From NCBI RefSeq assembly GCF_009720365.1, contig NZ_ML769324.1:1-32184 (forward strand): a stretch of DNA of 32,184 nt, written 5' to 3'. This document shows, one piece after another, positions 15,590-26,636 of this stretch. This DNA comes from Catellatospora paridis. GTDB taxonomy: Bacteria; Actinomycetota; Actinomycetes; Mycobacteriales; Micromonosporaceae. Numbering within the stretch: the stretch's first letter is position 1; every line of letters begins with the position of its first letter. The translations under genes and the position numbers were made by a program. Under the pieces are notes generated by a model, which was not told where the DNA came from, made no database searches, and worked only from the letters and a program-made list of their open reading frames with translations.

Positions 15590-16405
15590 GTGGCCACTCC
15601 CCCCTGGACGCCCGACGCCAGCTCGCACCAAGCCCCCGACGCGCAGCGCCGCGGCACCAGCGGCTGCCTGATCGCGGGCGTCGTCACCGCCATCGTGGTG
15701 GTGCTGATCTGCGCGGTCGTCGCCGCCGTCGTGCTGGTGCAGCGGCTGCGCGACGAGGCCGTACCCGGCGCCGCGCCCGGGACCGAGCCGACCGCCGCCG
15801 CGAGCGCCCCGACGGGCGGCGCCTGCCGCTGGCTGCCGACCGACGAGGCGTCCAACCCGAACATCAAGAACGTCGGCACCCCGCCGACGACCGTGCCGAC
15901 GACCGGCGTCCAGCAGCTCACCATGACCACCAACCGCGGTGTGGTCAAGGTGCGAGTCGAGACCGCCAAGGCGCCGTGCGCGGCGGCCAGCATCACCTAC
16001 CTGGCGGGTCGAAAGTTCTTCGACGGCACGAGGTGCCACCGCCTGACCACCGAGGGCATCAGCGTGCTGCAGTGCGGTGACCCGTCCAGCACCGGCATGG
16101 GCGGACCGTCGTACCGGTTCGCCGAGGAGAACCTGCCCACGGGCGCCGACCCCTACCCCGTCGGCACGCTCGCCATGGCCAAGACACAGGACCCCGCCAC
16201 CACCGGCAGCCAGTTCTTCATCGTCTGGGGCCCGACCCCGATCGCCCCCGAATACACCGTGCTCGGCACCGTGACCTCGGGTCTGGACGGGGTGCAGGAG
16301 ATCGGCAGGCAGGGCGCGGTCGACCCCGCGGGCCAGGCCGCGACCGACGGGACGCCCAAGTCGCCCGTCACCATCACCAGCCTCACCGTCACCCCCGCGG
16401 CCTGA
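15590..16405 (+). CDS. Secreted peptidyl-prolyl cis-trans isomerase 3 (cyclophilin type)
   Basis: A 271-residue cyclophilin with a cytosolic, Pro/Gln-containing N-terminus, a transmembrane helix (about 25-50), an Ala/Pro linker and the catalytic domain. R151 (RCHRLTTEG), Q161 (VLQCGD) and SQFFIV (207-212) are intact; the Asn after AMA is Lys (AMAKTQ), a change near the active site. It is most similar to cyclophilin 2, sharing long strings such as STGMGGPSY and FAEENLP, and carries the same four domain Cys (79, 130, 149, 162) plus Cys in the membrane region. The GTG at 15590 has AGGAGA 4-5 nt upstream. It lies after a terminator, so it probably has its own promoter within the ~100 bp before it. 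Confidence 0.95.
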   Translation: MATPPWTPDASSHQAPDAQRRGTSGCLIAGVVTAIVVVLICAVVAAVVLVQRLRDEAVPGAAPGTEPTAAASAPTGGACRWLPTDEASNPNIKNVGTPPTTVPTTGVQQLTMTTNRGVVKVRVETAKAPCAAASITYLAGRKFFDGTRCHRLTTEGISVLQCGDPSSTGMGGPSYRFAEENLPTGADPYPVGTLAMAKTQDPATTGSQFFIVWGPTPIAPEYTVLGTVTSGLDGVQEIGRQGAVDPAGQAATDGTPKSPVTITSLTVTPAA

Positions 16406-16448
16406 CCAGGCCCCGCGACCCGGGCCTCGGGGCCCTGGGGACAACTCA

Positions 16449-16493
16449 TAACGACTCGCGCCCTCGTCGACATGACGAGGGCGCGAGTCGTTA
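16449..16493. terminator. Bidirectional terminator between cyclophilin 3 and rel
   Basis: A perfect 20-bp stem (starting TAACGACTCGCG) with a GACAT loop, midway between the converging stops at 16405 and 16507. The symmetric position suits termination from both sides. Confidence 0.85.
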
Positions 16494-16506
16494 AGGGTTG
16501 CGGCGG

Positions 16507-19020
<2,514 letters not shown>

Positions 19021-19053
19021 CGGCCGCTCCTTCGAGTGAGGTTCGGATAGCCC

Positions 19054-19059
19054 ATGCTA
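19054..19059 (-). promoter_or_regulatory. Candidate -10 element for rel
   Basis: The minus strand has TAGCAT, a TANNNT match, about 34 nt before the TTG start, giving a short leader that contains AAGGAG. No clear -35 box is seen. Confidence 0.3.
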
Positions 19060-19213
19060 CCTGTGTTCGGGCTCGTCGGCCGTTTTGCCGACAGGTGCGT
19101 ACCGCTGCCGGCAGCAGCCGGGGAGGGCACTCGTGGCGTCCGTCACCCGGGCGGGTGGCGGACGTGATGGATCAGGACGCTGTGCGCGCCCCGGCGGTGG
19201 TGTGCGTGGGGCG

Positions 19214-19774
19214 CTAGATGCGCAGGAGGGAGTGCACCGGGCGCTCGCCGAGGCGCTCGCGGCCGCCGAGGAAGCCCAGCTCGATCAGCACCACGAAGCC
19301 GGCCAGCTGCCCGCCCGCGCGCTCGACCAGGTCCAGCGTGGCGTCGGCGGTGCCGCCGGTGGCCAGCACGTCGTCGACGACCAGCGCCCGCTGGCCGGGC
19401 GTGAACGCGGCCTCGCTGATCTCCAGGGTCGCCGTGCCGTACTCCAGGGCGTACGTGGCGGCGTGGGCCACCCGGGGCAGCTTGCCGGCCTTGCGTACGG
19501 CCACCACACCCGTGCCGGCGGCGTACGCGACCGCGGCGGCCAGCACGAAGCCGCGCGCCTCCACCCCCACGACCACGTCGAACTCGCCGGCGTACCGCGT
19601 CACGATCGCGTCGATGACGCCGCGGAACGCCTTGCCGTCGGCGAACAGCGGGGTCAGGTCCTTGAACAGGACACCCGTCTTCGGGAAGTCCGCCACGTCG
19701 ACGACCATGTCGGCGACGAGCGCCGCGGTGGCGGGCCCGCTGTCACCCTGGATCAGATCGTTGGTCACGGGCAC
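19214..19774 (-). CDS. apt: Adenine phosphoribosyltransferase
   Basis: A 186-residue purine salvage enzyme that converts adenine and PRPP to AMP in the cytosol. The PRPP-binding motif is VVDDVLATGGT (132-142), the adenine-side region reads FPKTGVLFKDLTPL (30-42), and VGVEARGFVLA (69-79) and VRKAGKLP (93-100) are family landmarks. Length is normal. The GTG at 19774 is used; a second GTG two codons on is possible and neither has a strong ribosome site. It sits between secF and rel as in many actinobacteria. A terminator hairpin follows secF upstream, and 193 bp with a -10-like site precede rel, so it may be its own transcript. Confidence 0.96.
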   Translation of the reverse strand: MPVTNDLIQGDSGPATAALVADMVVDVADFPKTGVLFKDLTPLFADGKAFRGVIDAIVTRYAGEFDVVVGVEARGFVLAAAVAYAAGTGVVAVRKAGKLPRVAHAATYALEYGTATLEISEAAFTPGQRALVVDDVLATGGTADATLDLVERAGGQLAGFVVLIELGFLGGRERLGERPVHSLLRI

Positions 19775-19901
19775 ACCCTAGTACGCCCAGCCCCACCGCC
19801 ACACGTTCACCGCCTGTCCCACCCGCCGGCTGTGTCGCCCGGCACTCCCCTGCCGCTCCGCCCCGGTCCGGGCAGAGCCGTCCGGGAGGCCCGGCGAACG
19901 G

Positions 19902-19938
19902 CCGAGGCCCGGCCCCCTGACGGGAGACCGGGCCTCGG
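19902..19938 (-). terminator. Hairpin terminator after secF
   Basis: An 11-bp stem CCGAGGCCCGG with its complement and a 15-nt loop that can pair partly (CCC/GGG), starting 12 nt after the secF stop. No U-run. Confidence 0.7.
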
Positions 19939-19949
19939 AACGTGTTACG

Positions 19950-21062
19950 TCAGCGGCGCTTGCCTGCGGGACGGCCCGCGGGACGCCCCGCCTTGGCGCC
20001 GACGGTGGGCTTGGCGCCCGCCTTCGGTGCCGCACTGCCCGCACCCGCGCCGACCTGCGCCGGCAGGTCGCCCGCCGGGGACTTGGCCGGAGCGGCGCGG
20101 CGTGCCAGCACCCGCGCGGTGTGGTTGGCGATCTTCGGGTCCTTCTCCTTCAGCCACACCAGCACCGGCGTGGCGAAGAACAGGGACGAGTAGACCGCGG
20201 TGCCCATACCGATGAACAGCACCAGGCCCAGGTCCTTCAGCGTGCCCGCGCCGAGCAGGCCCGCGCCGATGAACAGCAGGCCGCCGACCGGCAGCAGCGC
20301 CACCAGCGCGGTGTTGATGGACCGCATGAAGGTCTGGTTCAGCGCCAGGTTGGCCGCCTCGGCGTACGTCTGGGTGCTGCTGCCCGTGATGCCGCGGGTG
20401 TTCTCCTGCACCTTGTCGAACACGACCACGACGTCGTAGAGCGCGAAGCCCAGAATCGTCAGGAAGCCGATCACGGTCGACGGGGTGACCTCGAAGCCGA
20501 CCAGCGAATACACCGCGGCCGTGGCGACCAGGTCGAACACGAGGGAGGCGACCGCGGCCGCGGCCATCTGCCACTCGAAGCGGATCACCAGGTAGATGCT
20601 GACGACCAGGACGAACAGCGCCAGACCGATCAGCGCCTGCTCGGTGACCTGCGCGCCCCAGGCCTGGCTGACCCGGTTGCCGCTGACGTCGTCGGCGTTG
20701 AGCTTCAGCGTCGTGACGATCTTCTCCTTGACCGCCTCGGTCTGCTCGTTGGTCAGCGACGAGCTACGCACCGTGTACGCGGCGTCGCCGACCTTCTGCA
20801 CGGGGACCAACGACGCCTCGGCGTCGACCGACTTGATCGCGTCGTCGATCGCCTTCTCGACCTCGACGGACGAGCCCGCCGAGACCGGCACCGTGAACTC
20901 GTTGCCGCCCTTGAACTCGATGCCCGGCTTGAAGCCGATCAGGGACATCGCCAGGATCGCGACCAGCAGCATGCCGCCGGCGACACCGAACCACAGCTTG
21001 CGCTTGCCGACGATCTGGAATCCGGCGTCACCGCTGTAGAGCCGGGATGCGAGACCACTCAT
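19950..21062 (-). CDS. secF: Protein translocase subunit SecF
   Basis: A 370-residue membrane protein, partner of SecD in using the proton gradient to pull exported proteins through SecYEG. Landmarks: FKPGIEFKGGNEF in the first periplasmic region, then the SecF membrane block with VLVVSIYLVIRFEWQMA, IGFLTILGFALYDVVVVFDKVQENTR and LNQTFMRSINTALVALLPV. Six membrane helices are expected. The C-terminal ~65 residues are an Ala/Lys/Gly-rich cytosolic tail. The ATG at 21062 overlaps the secD stop (TGATG) and has AAGGAGG 7 nt upstream; a GTG one codon earlier is too close to that site. Confidence 0.96.
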   Translation of the reverse strand: MSGLASRLYSGDAGFQIVGKRKLWFGVAGGMLLVAILAMSLIGFKPGIEFKGGNEFTVPVSAGSSVEVEKAIDDAIKSVDAEASLVPVQKVGDAAYTVRSSSLTNEQTEAVKEKIVTTLKLNADDVSGNRVSQAWGAQVTEQALIGLALFVLVVSIYLVIRFEWQMAAAAVASLVFDLVATAAVYSLVGFEVTPSTVIGFLTILGFALYDVVVVFDKVQENTRGITGSSTQTYAEAANLALNQTFMRSINTALVALLPVGGLLFIGAGLLGAGTLKDLGLVLFIGMGTAVYSSLFFATPVLVWLKEKDPKIANHTARVLARRAAPAKSPAGDLPAQVGAGAGSAAPKAGAKPTVGAKAGRPAGRPAGKRR

Positions 21063-22918
21063 CACTTAGCCTCCTTGGCTTCGTGCAGCACGCGGCCCAG
21101 GCCGCTGACGCGCGGGGAGAGGAACGCGTCGGTACGCGCGAACATCGTCATGATCGGGTGACGGAAGAGGAACACCACGACCAGGTCGATCAGCGTCGCC
21201 AGACCCAGCGCGAAGGCGAAGCCCGCCACCGCGCCGGAGGAGACGAGGTAGAGCACCAGCGCGGCCATCAGCGAGATCGCGTTGGCGGTCAGGATCGTCT
21301 TGCGGGCACGCACCCAGGCGCGGGGCACCGCGCTGCGCGGGCTGCGGCCCTCGCGGATCTCGTCCTTCAGACGTTCGAAGTAGATGACGAAGGAGTCCGC
21401 GGCGACACCGAGCGAGACGATGAATCCGGCGATACCGGCCAGCGTCAGCGTGAAGCCCATCTCGCGGCCCAGGAACACCAGGGCCAGGAAGGTCAGCGCC
21501 GCCGACAGGATCAGCGACAGCACGATGACCGTGCCCAGCAGGCGGTAGTAGAAGAACGAGTAGATGACCACCAGCAGCATGCCGATGCCGGCCGCGAGCA
21601 GACCCGCCTGCAGGTGCTCACCGCCCAGCGTCGGGGTGATGGACTGGGCCTCCTGCTGGAGGAACGTCATCGACAGCGAACCGTAGTTCAGGTTGTTCGC
21701 CAGGTCGGTGGCCGACTTCTGGTCGAAGTCGCCGGTGATGACGGAGTCGTCACCGAGCACGCCCTGGATCTCCGGCGAGGAGATGACCTTGTTGTCGAGC
21801 ACCACGGCGACGCGGCAGTGGCTGTCCGCGCCCAGCGCGGACTGGTCGCACTTCTGGCCCTCGTTGTTGAACGACTCCTTGGTCAGCGAGGTCCACTTGT
21901 CCAGACCCGCGCTGGAGAAGTCCAGCGAGACCACCCGGCGGTTGGTGTTCTGCTCGATCTGCGGCGACGCCTTGTCGACGTCGGTGCCCTTGACCTTCGA
22001 CACGTCGAGCAGGTACTTCATGCCGTTCTCGCACGCGACGGCCTCGGCGTCCGGGTTGTTGATCGAGCCCGGGGGGCGCTTGTCGAGCTGCTCGCAGCTC
22101 ACCTGCGGCACGTAGAACTGCACCTTCGGCGCCAGCAGCGCGGCTTCGTACTCGTTCAGCTGAGCGAACGGCTGGAGCACCTCGAGCTGGGCCGGCTCGG
22201 CCGCGACCGCGGTCAGCTTGCCGGCGGCGTCCCAGGCGGCCTTGCCGACCTTCGCCTGCACCTGCTCCACGGTCACCTTGCGGTTCGCGGGGGCGGACGG
22301 CTTGGGCGCGGCGGCCGGGCTGGCCGAGGCGGTGGGGCTCTTGCTGGCGGCCGGGGTCGGCGTCGGGGTCGGCGCCATCGCGGCACCGCCGCCGGTGCCA
22401 CCGGACGACGCGCTCACCGACGGCTTCGGCGTCGCCGCCGGGCTGGCCGCGGTGCTCGGCTTCGGAGACGCGGACGCGCTCGGGCTCGGCGACGCCTGCG
22501 GCGCGGCGGCCAGGCCGCTGCCGTCGGTCTGGCTCAGCAGCTTGCGGAAGAACAGCTGGGAGGCCTGGCCGACGTCGTTGATCGCGTCGTCGCCCTTCTT
22601 GGCCACCGAGATCACGATGTTCCGGTCGCCCTCGATGACGACCTGCGCCTCGGCCACGCCACGGGCGTCGACCCGCTCGGCGATGATGCGACGGGCCTGC
22701 TCGAGGTCCTGCGCGGTCGGCGCCTGGCCGTCAGCGCCGGTCTGCGCCAGGAGGGTGACCCGCGAGCCGCCGACGAGGTCAAGGCCGAGGTTGGGGGCGA
22801 GGCGATCTTCCCAGCCGCCCTTGCCGCCGAACCAGACCGCGCTGGCGAGGATGACGAAGATGGCGCCGAGAAGGGCAAGTTGCCTCCCGGGGCGCATCTG
22901 TCCCTGAGGTGGTGCCAC
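21062..22918 (-). CDS. secD: Protein translocase subunit SecD
   Basis: A 618-residue SecD with an N-terminal membrane helix (about 13-31), the motif NLGLDLVGGSRV (43-54), a large extracytoplasmic domain and the SecD/SecF membrane block (LLVVIYSFFYYRLLG, TLTLAGIAGFIVSLGVAADSFVIYFERLKDEIREG). It is longer than the usual ~600-residue or shorter forms because residues about 134-213 are an Ser/Pro/Ala/Thr-rich, almost motif-free insert within the first extracytoplasmic domain; such inserts occur in actinobacterial SecD. The GTG at 22918 has AGGGAG 11 nt upstream. It follows yajC by 94 bp containing a hairpin and overlaps secF, so yajC-secD-secF is one export unit. Confidence 0.96.
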   Translation of the reverse strand: MAPPQGQMRPGRQLALLGAIFVILASAVWFGGKGGWEDRLAPNLGLDLVGGSRVTLLAQTGADGQAPTAQDLEQARRIIAERVDARGVAEAQVVIEGDRNIVISVAKKGDDAINDVGQASQLFFRKLLSQTDGSGLAAAPQASPSPSASASPKPSTAASPAATPKPSVSASSGGTGGGAAMAPTPTPTPAASKSPTASASPAAAPKPSAPANRKVTVEQVQAKVGKAAWDAAGKLTAVAAEPAQLEVLQPFAQLNEYEAALLAPKVQFYVPQVSCEQLDKRPPGSINNPDAEAVACENGMKYLLDVSKVKGTDVDKASPQIEQNTNRRVVSLDFSSAGLDKWTSLTKESFNNEGQKCDQSALGADSHCRVAVVLDNKVISSPEIQGVLGDDSVITGDFDQKSATDLANNLNYGSLSMTFLQQEAQSITPTLGGEHLQAGLLAAGIGMLLVVIYSFFYYRLLGTVIVLSLILSAALTFLALVFLGREMGFTLTLAGIAGFIVSLGVAADSFVIYFERLKDEIREGRSPRSAVPRAWVRARKTILTANAISLMAALVLYLVSSGAVAGFAFALGLATLIDLVVVFLFRHPIMTMFARTDAFLSPRVSGLGRVLHEAKEAK

Positions 22919-22957
22919 GGCTGTCGAGTCTCCCTGGAATGAATGACGGATGGGGAT

Positions 22958-23000
22958 GCGCCACGGCCGGCGCGGAAGAGATGCGCCTCAGCCGTGGCGT
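22958..23000 (-). promoter_or_regulatory. Two-part hairpin in the yajC-secD gap
   Basis: GCCACGGC (22960-22967) pairs with GCCGTGGC (22991-22998), extendable by one or two pairs. Inside it, GGCGC pairs with GCGCC (22969-22973, 22983-22987) around a 9-nt loop. On the minus-strand mRNA it lies ~13 nt after the yajC stop and ~40 nt before the secD start. It could be a partial terminator, a processing site or a translation control element. Confidence 0.5.
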
Positions 23001-23012
23001 GGGGTCAGCGAG

Positions 23013-23339
23013 TTACTTTTCTTCCTTGATGGGGTTGTCCACCACGTGCTCGGTCGGCACGGTGACCTGCTCGGTCACCCGGCCCACGGCCGCGCGCGCG
23101 TAGCGGGCGGTCACGCCGGGCGAGATCTCGAGGGTGATGCTCTCGTCGTCCGTGGAGACCACCGTGCCGTACAGACCGCCGATGGTGATCACCTTGTCGC
23201 CGGCGCCCAGCGACTTCTGCATCGACTCGGCCTCCTTGCGACGCTTCGCCTGGGGCCGGATGAACATGAAGTACATCAAGCCGAAGAGCAGGGCGAACAT
23301 GATGATCGTCGGCAACGCGCTGCCGGAATTACCGCCCAC
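23013..23339 (-). CDS. yajC: Sec translocon accessory protein YajC
   Basis: A 108-residue YajC: a short extracytoplasmic N-terminus, one transmembrane helix (PTIIMFALLFGLMYFMFI, about 10-27), the signature RPQAKRRKE, and a small cytosolic SH3-like domain with GDKVITIGGLYGTVV. It joins SecDF in the membrane. The GTG at 23339 has GGAAAGG 7 nt upstream; a GTG at 23357 would add six residues that include that site. The gap to ruvB is ~150 bp with a -10-like TAGACT at 23424-23419, so this may be where the yajC-secDF transcript begins. Confidence 0.94.
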   Translation of the reverse strand: MGGNSGSALPTIIMFALLFGLMYFMFIRPQAKRRKEAESMQKSLGAGDKVITIGGLYGTVVSTDDESITLEISPGVTARYARAAVGRVTEQVTVPTEHVVDNPIKEEK

Positions 23340-23418
23340 TTTGTGACCTTTCCACACGGCCCCGCCGCGCGGCTGTGCACGCCGGCGGTGGCATCTGTCG
23401 TCCGTTCGGACCGCGCGA

Positions 23419-23424
23419 AGTCTA
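23419..23424 (-). promoter_or_regulatory. Candidate -10 element for yajC-secDF
   Basis: The minus strand has TAGACT, a TANNNT match, about 80 nt before the yajC GTG, in the 151-bp gap after ruvB. No convincing -35 box is visible. Confidence 0.25.
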
Positions 23425-23490
23425 GTCGGTACGCGAGCGATCGCACACTTGCGGTGTAGGTCACGTTAAGATCACGAACGCGAGGTCCGC

Positions 23491-24555
23491 TTACGTGTCC
23501 GGCTGTCCGTCGACGGTGAACAAGTCGGGTGCCGTGATAGCACCAGCACCAAAAGTACCATTTGGTGGTTTTTTACCGAGATGACGCCACGCGGCCGCCG
23601 TCGCCACCCTGCCCCGGGGCGTACGCGCCAGCAGGCCCGCCCGCACCAGGAACGGCTCGACGACCTCCTCGACCGTGTCCGGCTGCTCCCCCACGGCCAC
23701 GGCCAGCGTGGACACCCCCACCGGGCCCCCGCCGAACAGCTCGACCAGCGACACCAGCACCGCCTTGTCGAGGCGGTCCAGCCCGATGTCGTCGACGTCG
23801 TACACCTTCAGCGCGGCGCGCGCCGAGGTCACGTTGACCACCCCGTCCGCGCGCAGCTCGGCGTAGTCGCGTACGCGGCGCAGCAGGCGGTTGGCGATAC
23901 GCGGTGTGCCCCGGGACCGCCCGGCGATCTCCGCGATGCCCTCCTGCGTCGCCGCCACCCCGAGGATGCGCGCCGAGCGCTGCAGCAGCGAGGCCAGTTC
24001 CGGCGCGCTGTAGAACTCCAGGTGCCCGACGAAACCGAACCGGTCCCGCATCGGGCCCGTCAGCAGGCCGGCCCGGGTCGTCGCGCCGACCAGCGTGAAC
24101 GGCTCCACGTCGAGCGGGATCGCGGTCGCGCCGGGGCCCTTGCCGACCATCACGTCGACCCGGAAGTCCTCCATCGCGCTGTAGAGCAGTTCCTCGGCCG
24201 GTTTCGCGATGCGGTGGATCTCGTCGATGAACAGCACGTCGCCCTGTTGCAGGCTGGTCAGCACCGCGGCCAGGTCGCCCGAGCGCTCGATGGCGGGGCC
24301 CGACGTCATCCGCAGCGCCCCGCCCAGCTCCGCCGCGACGATCATGGCCAGGGTGGTCTTGCCCAGCCCCGGCGAGCCGGAGAACAGGATGTGGTCCGGC
24401 GGCGAGCCGCGCCGCAGCGCGCTGTGCAGCAGCACCTCCAGCTGCTCGCGCACCCGCTCCTGGGCGACGAACTCCGACAGCCGCTTCGGGCGCACCGACG
24501 CCTCGGCGTCGCGCTCCTCCGGCGAGGCCAGCGCGCTGACCAGTGAGTCGGTCAT
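23491..24555 (-). CDS. ruvB: Holliday junction branch migration ATPase RuvB
   Basis: A 354-residue AAA+ motor that drives branch migration with RuvA. Walker A is GSPGLGKTT (60-68), Walker B is LFIDEIHR (108-115), sensor 1 is VGATTRAG, the arginine region is MRDRFG, and sensor 2 lies in [15 protein letters not shown]. The C-terminal winged helix ends with [18 protein letters not shown]. The ATG at 24555 overlaps the ruvA stop by 4 bp (ATGA). Odd: codons 327-339 (23577-23539) all end in A or T, including AAA AAA, against an almost pure G/C third-position background. Length is normal. Confidence 0.97.
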   Translation of the reverse strand: MTDSLVSALASPEERDAEASVRPKRLSEFVAQERVREQLEVLLHSALRRGSPPDHILFSGSPGLGKTTLAMIVAAELGGALRMTSGPAIERSGDLAAVLTSLQQGDVLFIDEIHRIAKPAEELLYSAMEDFRVDVMVGKGPGATAIPLDVEPFTLVGATTRAGLLTGPMRDRFGFVGHLEFYSAPELASLLQRSARILGVAATQEGIAEIAGRSRGTPRIANRLLRRVRDYAELRADGVVNVTSARAALKVYDVDDIGLDRLDKAVLVSLVELFGGGPVGVSTLAVAVGEQPDTVEEVVEPFLVRAGLLARTPRGRVATAAAWRHLGKKPPNGTFGAGAITAPDLFTVDGQPDT

Positions 24556-25148
24556 CGCGTCTTACCCAGCAGCCGGATCGCCTGCTTGAGCAGCACGGGC
24601 ACGGGCGGGGTCGGGCCGTCGATCGTCTCGGCCACCGCGGTGACCGCCTGGTCGGCCTGCGCCTGGCTCCAGCCGAGCCCGACCAGGCCCTGGCGCACCT
24701 GCTCGGTCCACGCCTGCGGGCGGCCGCCCTGGGCCGGCACCGCGGCCACCGGGCCGACCTTGTCGCGCAGCTCCAGGACCATCCGCTCGGCGCCCTTCTT
24801 GCCGATGCCCGGCACCTGGGTCAGCGTCGAGACGTCCCCGTGCGACAGCGCGGCGCGCAGCACGTCGGGGGTGTGCACGGACAGCGCGGCCTGGGCCAGC
24901 TTCGGGCCCACTCCGGACGCCGTCAGCAGCAGCTCGAACAGCTGCTTCTCGTCGTCGTCGGCGAAGCCGAACAGGGTCAGCGAGTCCTCGCGCACGATCA
25001 GGGTGGCCGACAGCCGGGCCTGCTGGCCGACCCGCAACGACGCCAGCGTGCCCGGCGCGCAGAGCAGGCGCAGGCCCACCCCGCCCACCTCGACCACGGT
25101 CGCGTCCGCGCCGATCGAGGCGACGGTCCCCGCCACACTCGCGATCAT
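24552..25148 (-). CDS. ruvA: Holliday junction branch migration protein RuvA
   Basis: A 198-residue RuvA that tetramerises on Holliday junctions and loads RuvB. The N-terminal OB-fold starts MIASVAGTV, and the two helix-hairpin-helix motifs are in [16 protein letters not shown] and [19 protein letters not shown]. The C-terminal RuvB-binding helices (about 150-198) include [13 protein letters not shown]. The ATG at 25148 shares one base with the ruvC stop (TGATG), and its own stop overlaps the ruvB start, so ruvC-ruvA-ruvB is a tightly coupled operon. Confidence 0.97.
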   Translation of the reverse strand: MIASVAGTVASIGADATVVEVGGVGLRLLCAPGTLASLRVGQQARLSATLIVREDSLTLFGFADDDEKQLFELLLTASGVGPKLAQAALSVHTPDVLRAALSHGDVSTLTQVPGIGKKGAERMVLELRDKVGPVAAVPAQGGRPQAWTEQVRQGLVGLGWSQAQADQAVTAVAETIDGPTPPVPVLLKQAIRLLGKTR

Positions 25149-25684
25149 CACTGCCTGCCCTTCGCGGTACGGATGGCCTCGCTCAGCCGGTCGCGCGTGC
25201 CACCGCGCCAGATGTGGCAGATGGCCAGCGCCAGCGCGTCGGCCGCGTCCGCCGGGCGGGGCGGCGCGTCCAGCCGCAGCAGCCGGGTGACCATCGTGGT
25301 GACCTGTTTCTTGTCGGCCTGACCGGAGCCGGTCACGGCGGCCTTGACCTCGCTGGGAGTGTAGGTGCGCACCGGCAGCCCGGCGCGCGCGGCCGCCAGC
25401 ACGGCGACCGCGGCCGCCTGCGCGGTGCCCATCACCGTGCGCACGTTGTGCTGGCTGAAGACCCGCTCCACGGCGACGCTCTCGGGCTGGTGGCGCGCGA
25501 TCAGCTCGGCCAGGTTGCGGTCGAGGTGCAGCAGCCGGTCGGCCAGGTCGGCGTCGGGATCGGAACCGATGACGGTGTAGTCGATCATCACGCAGGGCCG
25601 GCCGGGCACACCCTCGACGACCCCCACGCCGCACCGGGTGAGACCGGGATCGACGCCGAGCACCCGCCGCTGCCGCACCTGCAC
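25148..25684 (-). CDS. ruvC: Crossover junction endodeoxyribonuclease RuvC
   Basis: A 178-residue Holliday junction resolvase of the RNase H fold. The four acidic catalytic residues are present: D12 (GVDPGLT), E73 (VAVERVF), D146 and D149 ([10 protein letters not shown]). The loop [16 protein letters not shown] is a family landmark. I chose the GTG at 25684, which has GGAG 6 nt upstream; a GTG two codons on is the alternative, and a longer frame back to 25861 has no support. First gene of ruvCAB, divergent from the dehydrogenase gene across ~155 bp. Confidence 0.95.
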   Translation of the reverse strand: MQVRQRRVLGVDPGLTRCGVGVVEGVPGRPCVMIDYTVIGSDPDADLADRLLHLDRNLAELIARHQPESVAVERVFSQHNVRTVMGTAQAAAVAVLAAARAGLPVRTYTPSEVKAAVTGSGQADKKQVTTMVTRLLRLDAPPRPADAADALALAICHIWRGGTRDRLSEAIRTAKGRQ

Positions 25685-25839
25685 CCGCTGCTCCGTCCAC
25701 TTCGCCGTACGTGTGTACGACACCCTAGCGGACACCACCGTCAGCGCGGCCGAGCCACGTCCCGCCACATCCGTTCCCGGCACACTGTGTGGGCGCGACC
25801 CATGTGCGCGCTCCCGCGCGGCTCGTAGGTTCACGCACC

Positions 25840-26613
25840 ATGACGACCGCGACGCCGCCACTCGTTCGACTCGACCTCACCGGCCGCACCGCACTGGTGA
25901 CCGGCGCCGGCAGCGGCATCGGCCGGGCCTGCGCGGCCCGGATGGCGCAGGCCGGGGCCAAGGTGCTCGTGGTCGACCGGGACGCGGCCTCGGCCCGGCT
26001 GGTCGCCGGCGAGATCGGCGGCACCGCGGTGGTCGCCGACCTGGCCGAACCGGACGCCCTCGACGAGCTCGACCCGGCCGTCGACGTGATCGTCAACAAC
26101 GCGGGCCTGCAGCACGTCGCGCCGCTGCAGGACTTCGACCCCGAGCGCTTCAACTACCTGCACCAGGTCATGCTCGTCGCGCCGTTCCGGCTGGTGCGCC
26201 GGGCGCTGCCGCACATGTACGCCCAGGGCTGGGGCCGGATCGTGAACATCTCCTCGGTGCACGGACTGCGCGCGTCGGCCTTCAAGTCGGCGTACGTGTC
26301 GGCCAAGCACGGCCTCGAGGGCCTGTCGAAGGTCATCGCCGTGGAGGCCGCACCGTACGGCGTCACCTCGAACTGCATCAACCCCGCCTACGTGCGCACC
26401 CCGCTGGTCGAGGGCCAGATCGCCGACCAGGCGCGCTCGCACGGCATCGACGAGACCGAGGTCATCGAGCGGATCATGCTGGCCAAGGCGGCGATCAAGC
26501 GCCTGATCGAGCCGGCCGAGGTCGCCGAGCTGGCCGCCTACCTGTGCACCGACGCCGCCTCGTTCATCACCGGCACGTCCATCGCCATGGACGGCGGCTG
26601 GACAGCCCAGTGA
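25840..26613 (+). CDS. bdhA: 3-hydroxybutyrate dehydrogenase (SDR family)
   Basis: A 257-residue classical short-chain dehydrogenase that interconverts (R)-3-hydroxybutyrate and acetoacetate with NAD. Cofactor loop TGAGSGIG (21-28), NNAG (86-89), catalytic S139, Y152 and K156. Residues Q91, H141, K149 and Q193 sit exactly three positions before the substrate-binding Gln94, His144, Lys152 and Gln196 I recall for the Pseudomonas fragi enzyme, which supports this activity over a generic SDR. The ATG at 25840 lacks a ribosome site and may be leaderless, with TAGGTT (25827-25832) a possible -10. The PucR-type regulator starts 24 nt after its stop. No acetoacetyl-CoA or PHB genes lie nearby. Confidence 0.92.
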   Translation: MTTATPPLVRLDLTGRTALVTGAGSGIGRACAARMAQAGAKVLVVDRDAASARLVAGEIGGTAVVADLAEPDALDELDPAVDVIVNNAGLQHVAPLQDFDPERFNYLHQVMLVAPFRLVRRALPHMYAQGWGRIVNISSVHGLRASAFKSAYVSAKHGLEGLSKVIAVEAAPYGVTSNCINPAYVRTPLVEGQIADQARSHGIDETEVIERIMLAKAAIKRLIEPAEVAELAAYLCTDAASFITGTSIAMDGGWTAQ

Positions 26614-26636
26614 TCGGCGGGGTAGGAATGCGAGCC

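Noticed and set aside
19104..19115. GCTGCCGGCAGC palindrome between apt and rel
   Set aside because: A 12-bp GC palindrome without loop is expected by chance in such GC-rich DNA; no function can be supported.
23566..23577. Programmed frameshift at the six-A run in ruvB
   Set aside because: The frame is GGT AAA AAA CCA, which does not match the X XXY YYZ slippery pattern, and RuvB is complete without shifting.
25685..25861. N-terminal extension of RuvC to 25861
   Set aside because: The added 59 residues are not RuvC-like, overlap the divergent dehydrogenase start, and a GTG with a good ribosome site exists at 25684.
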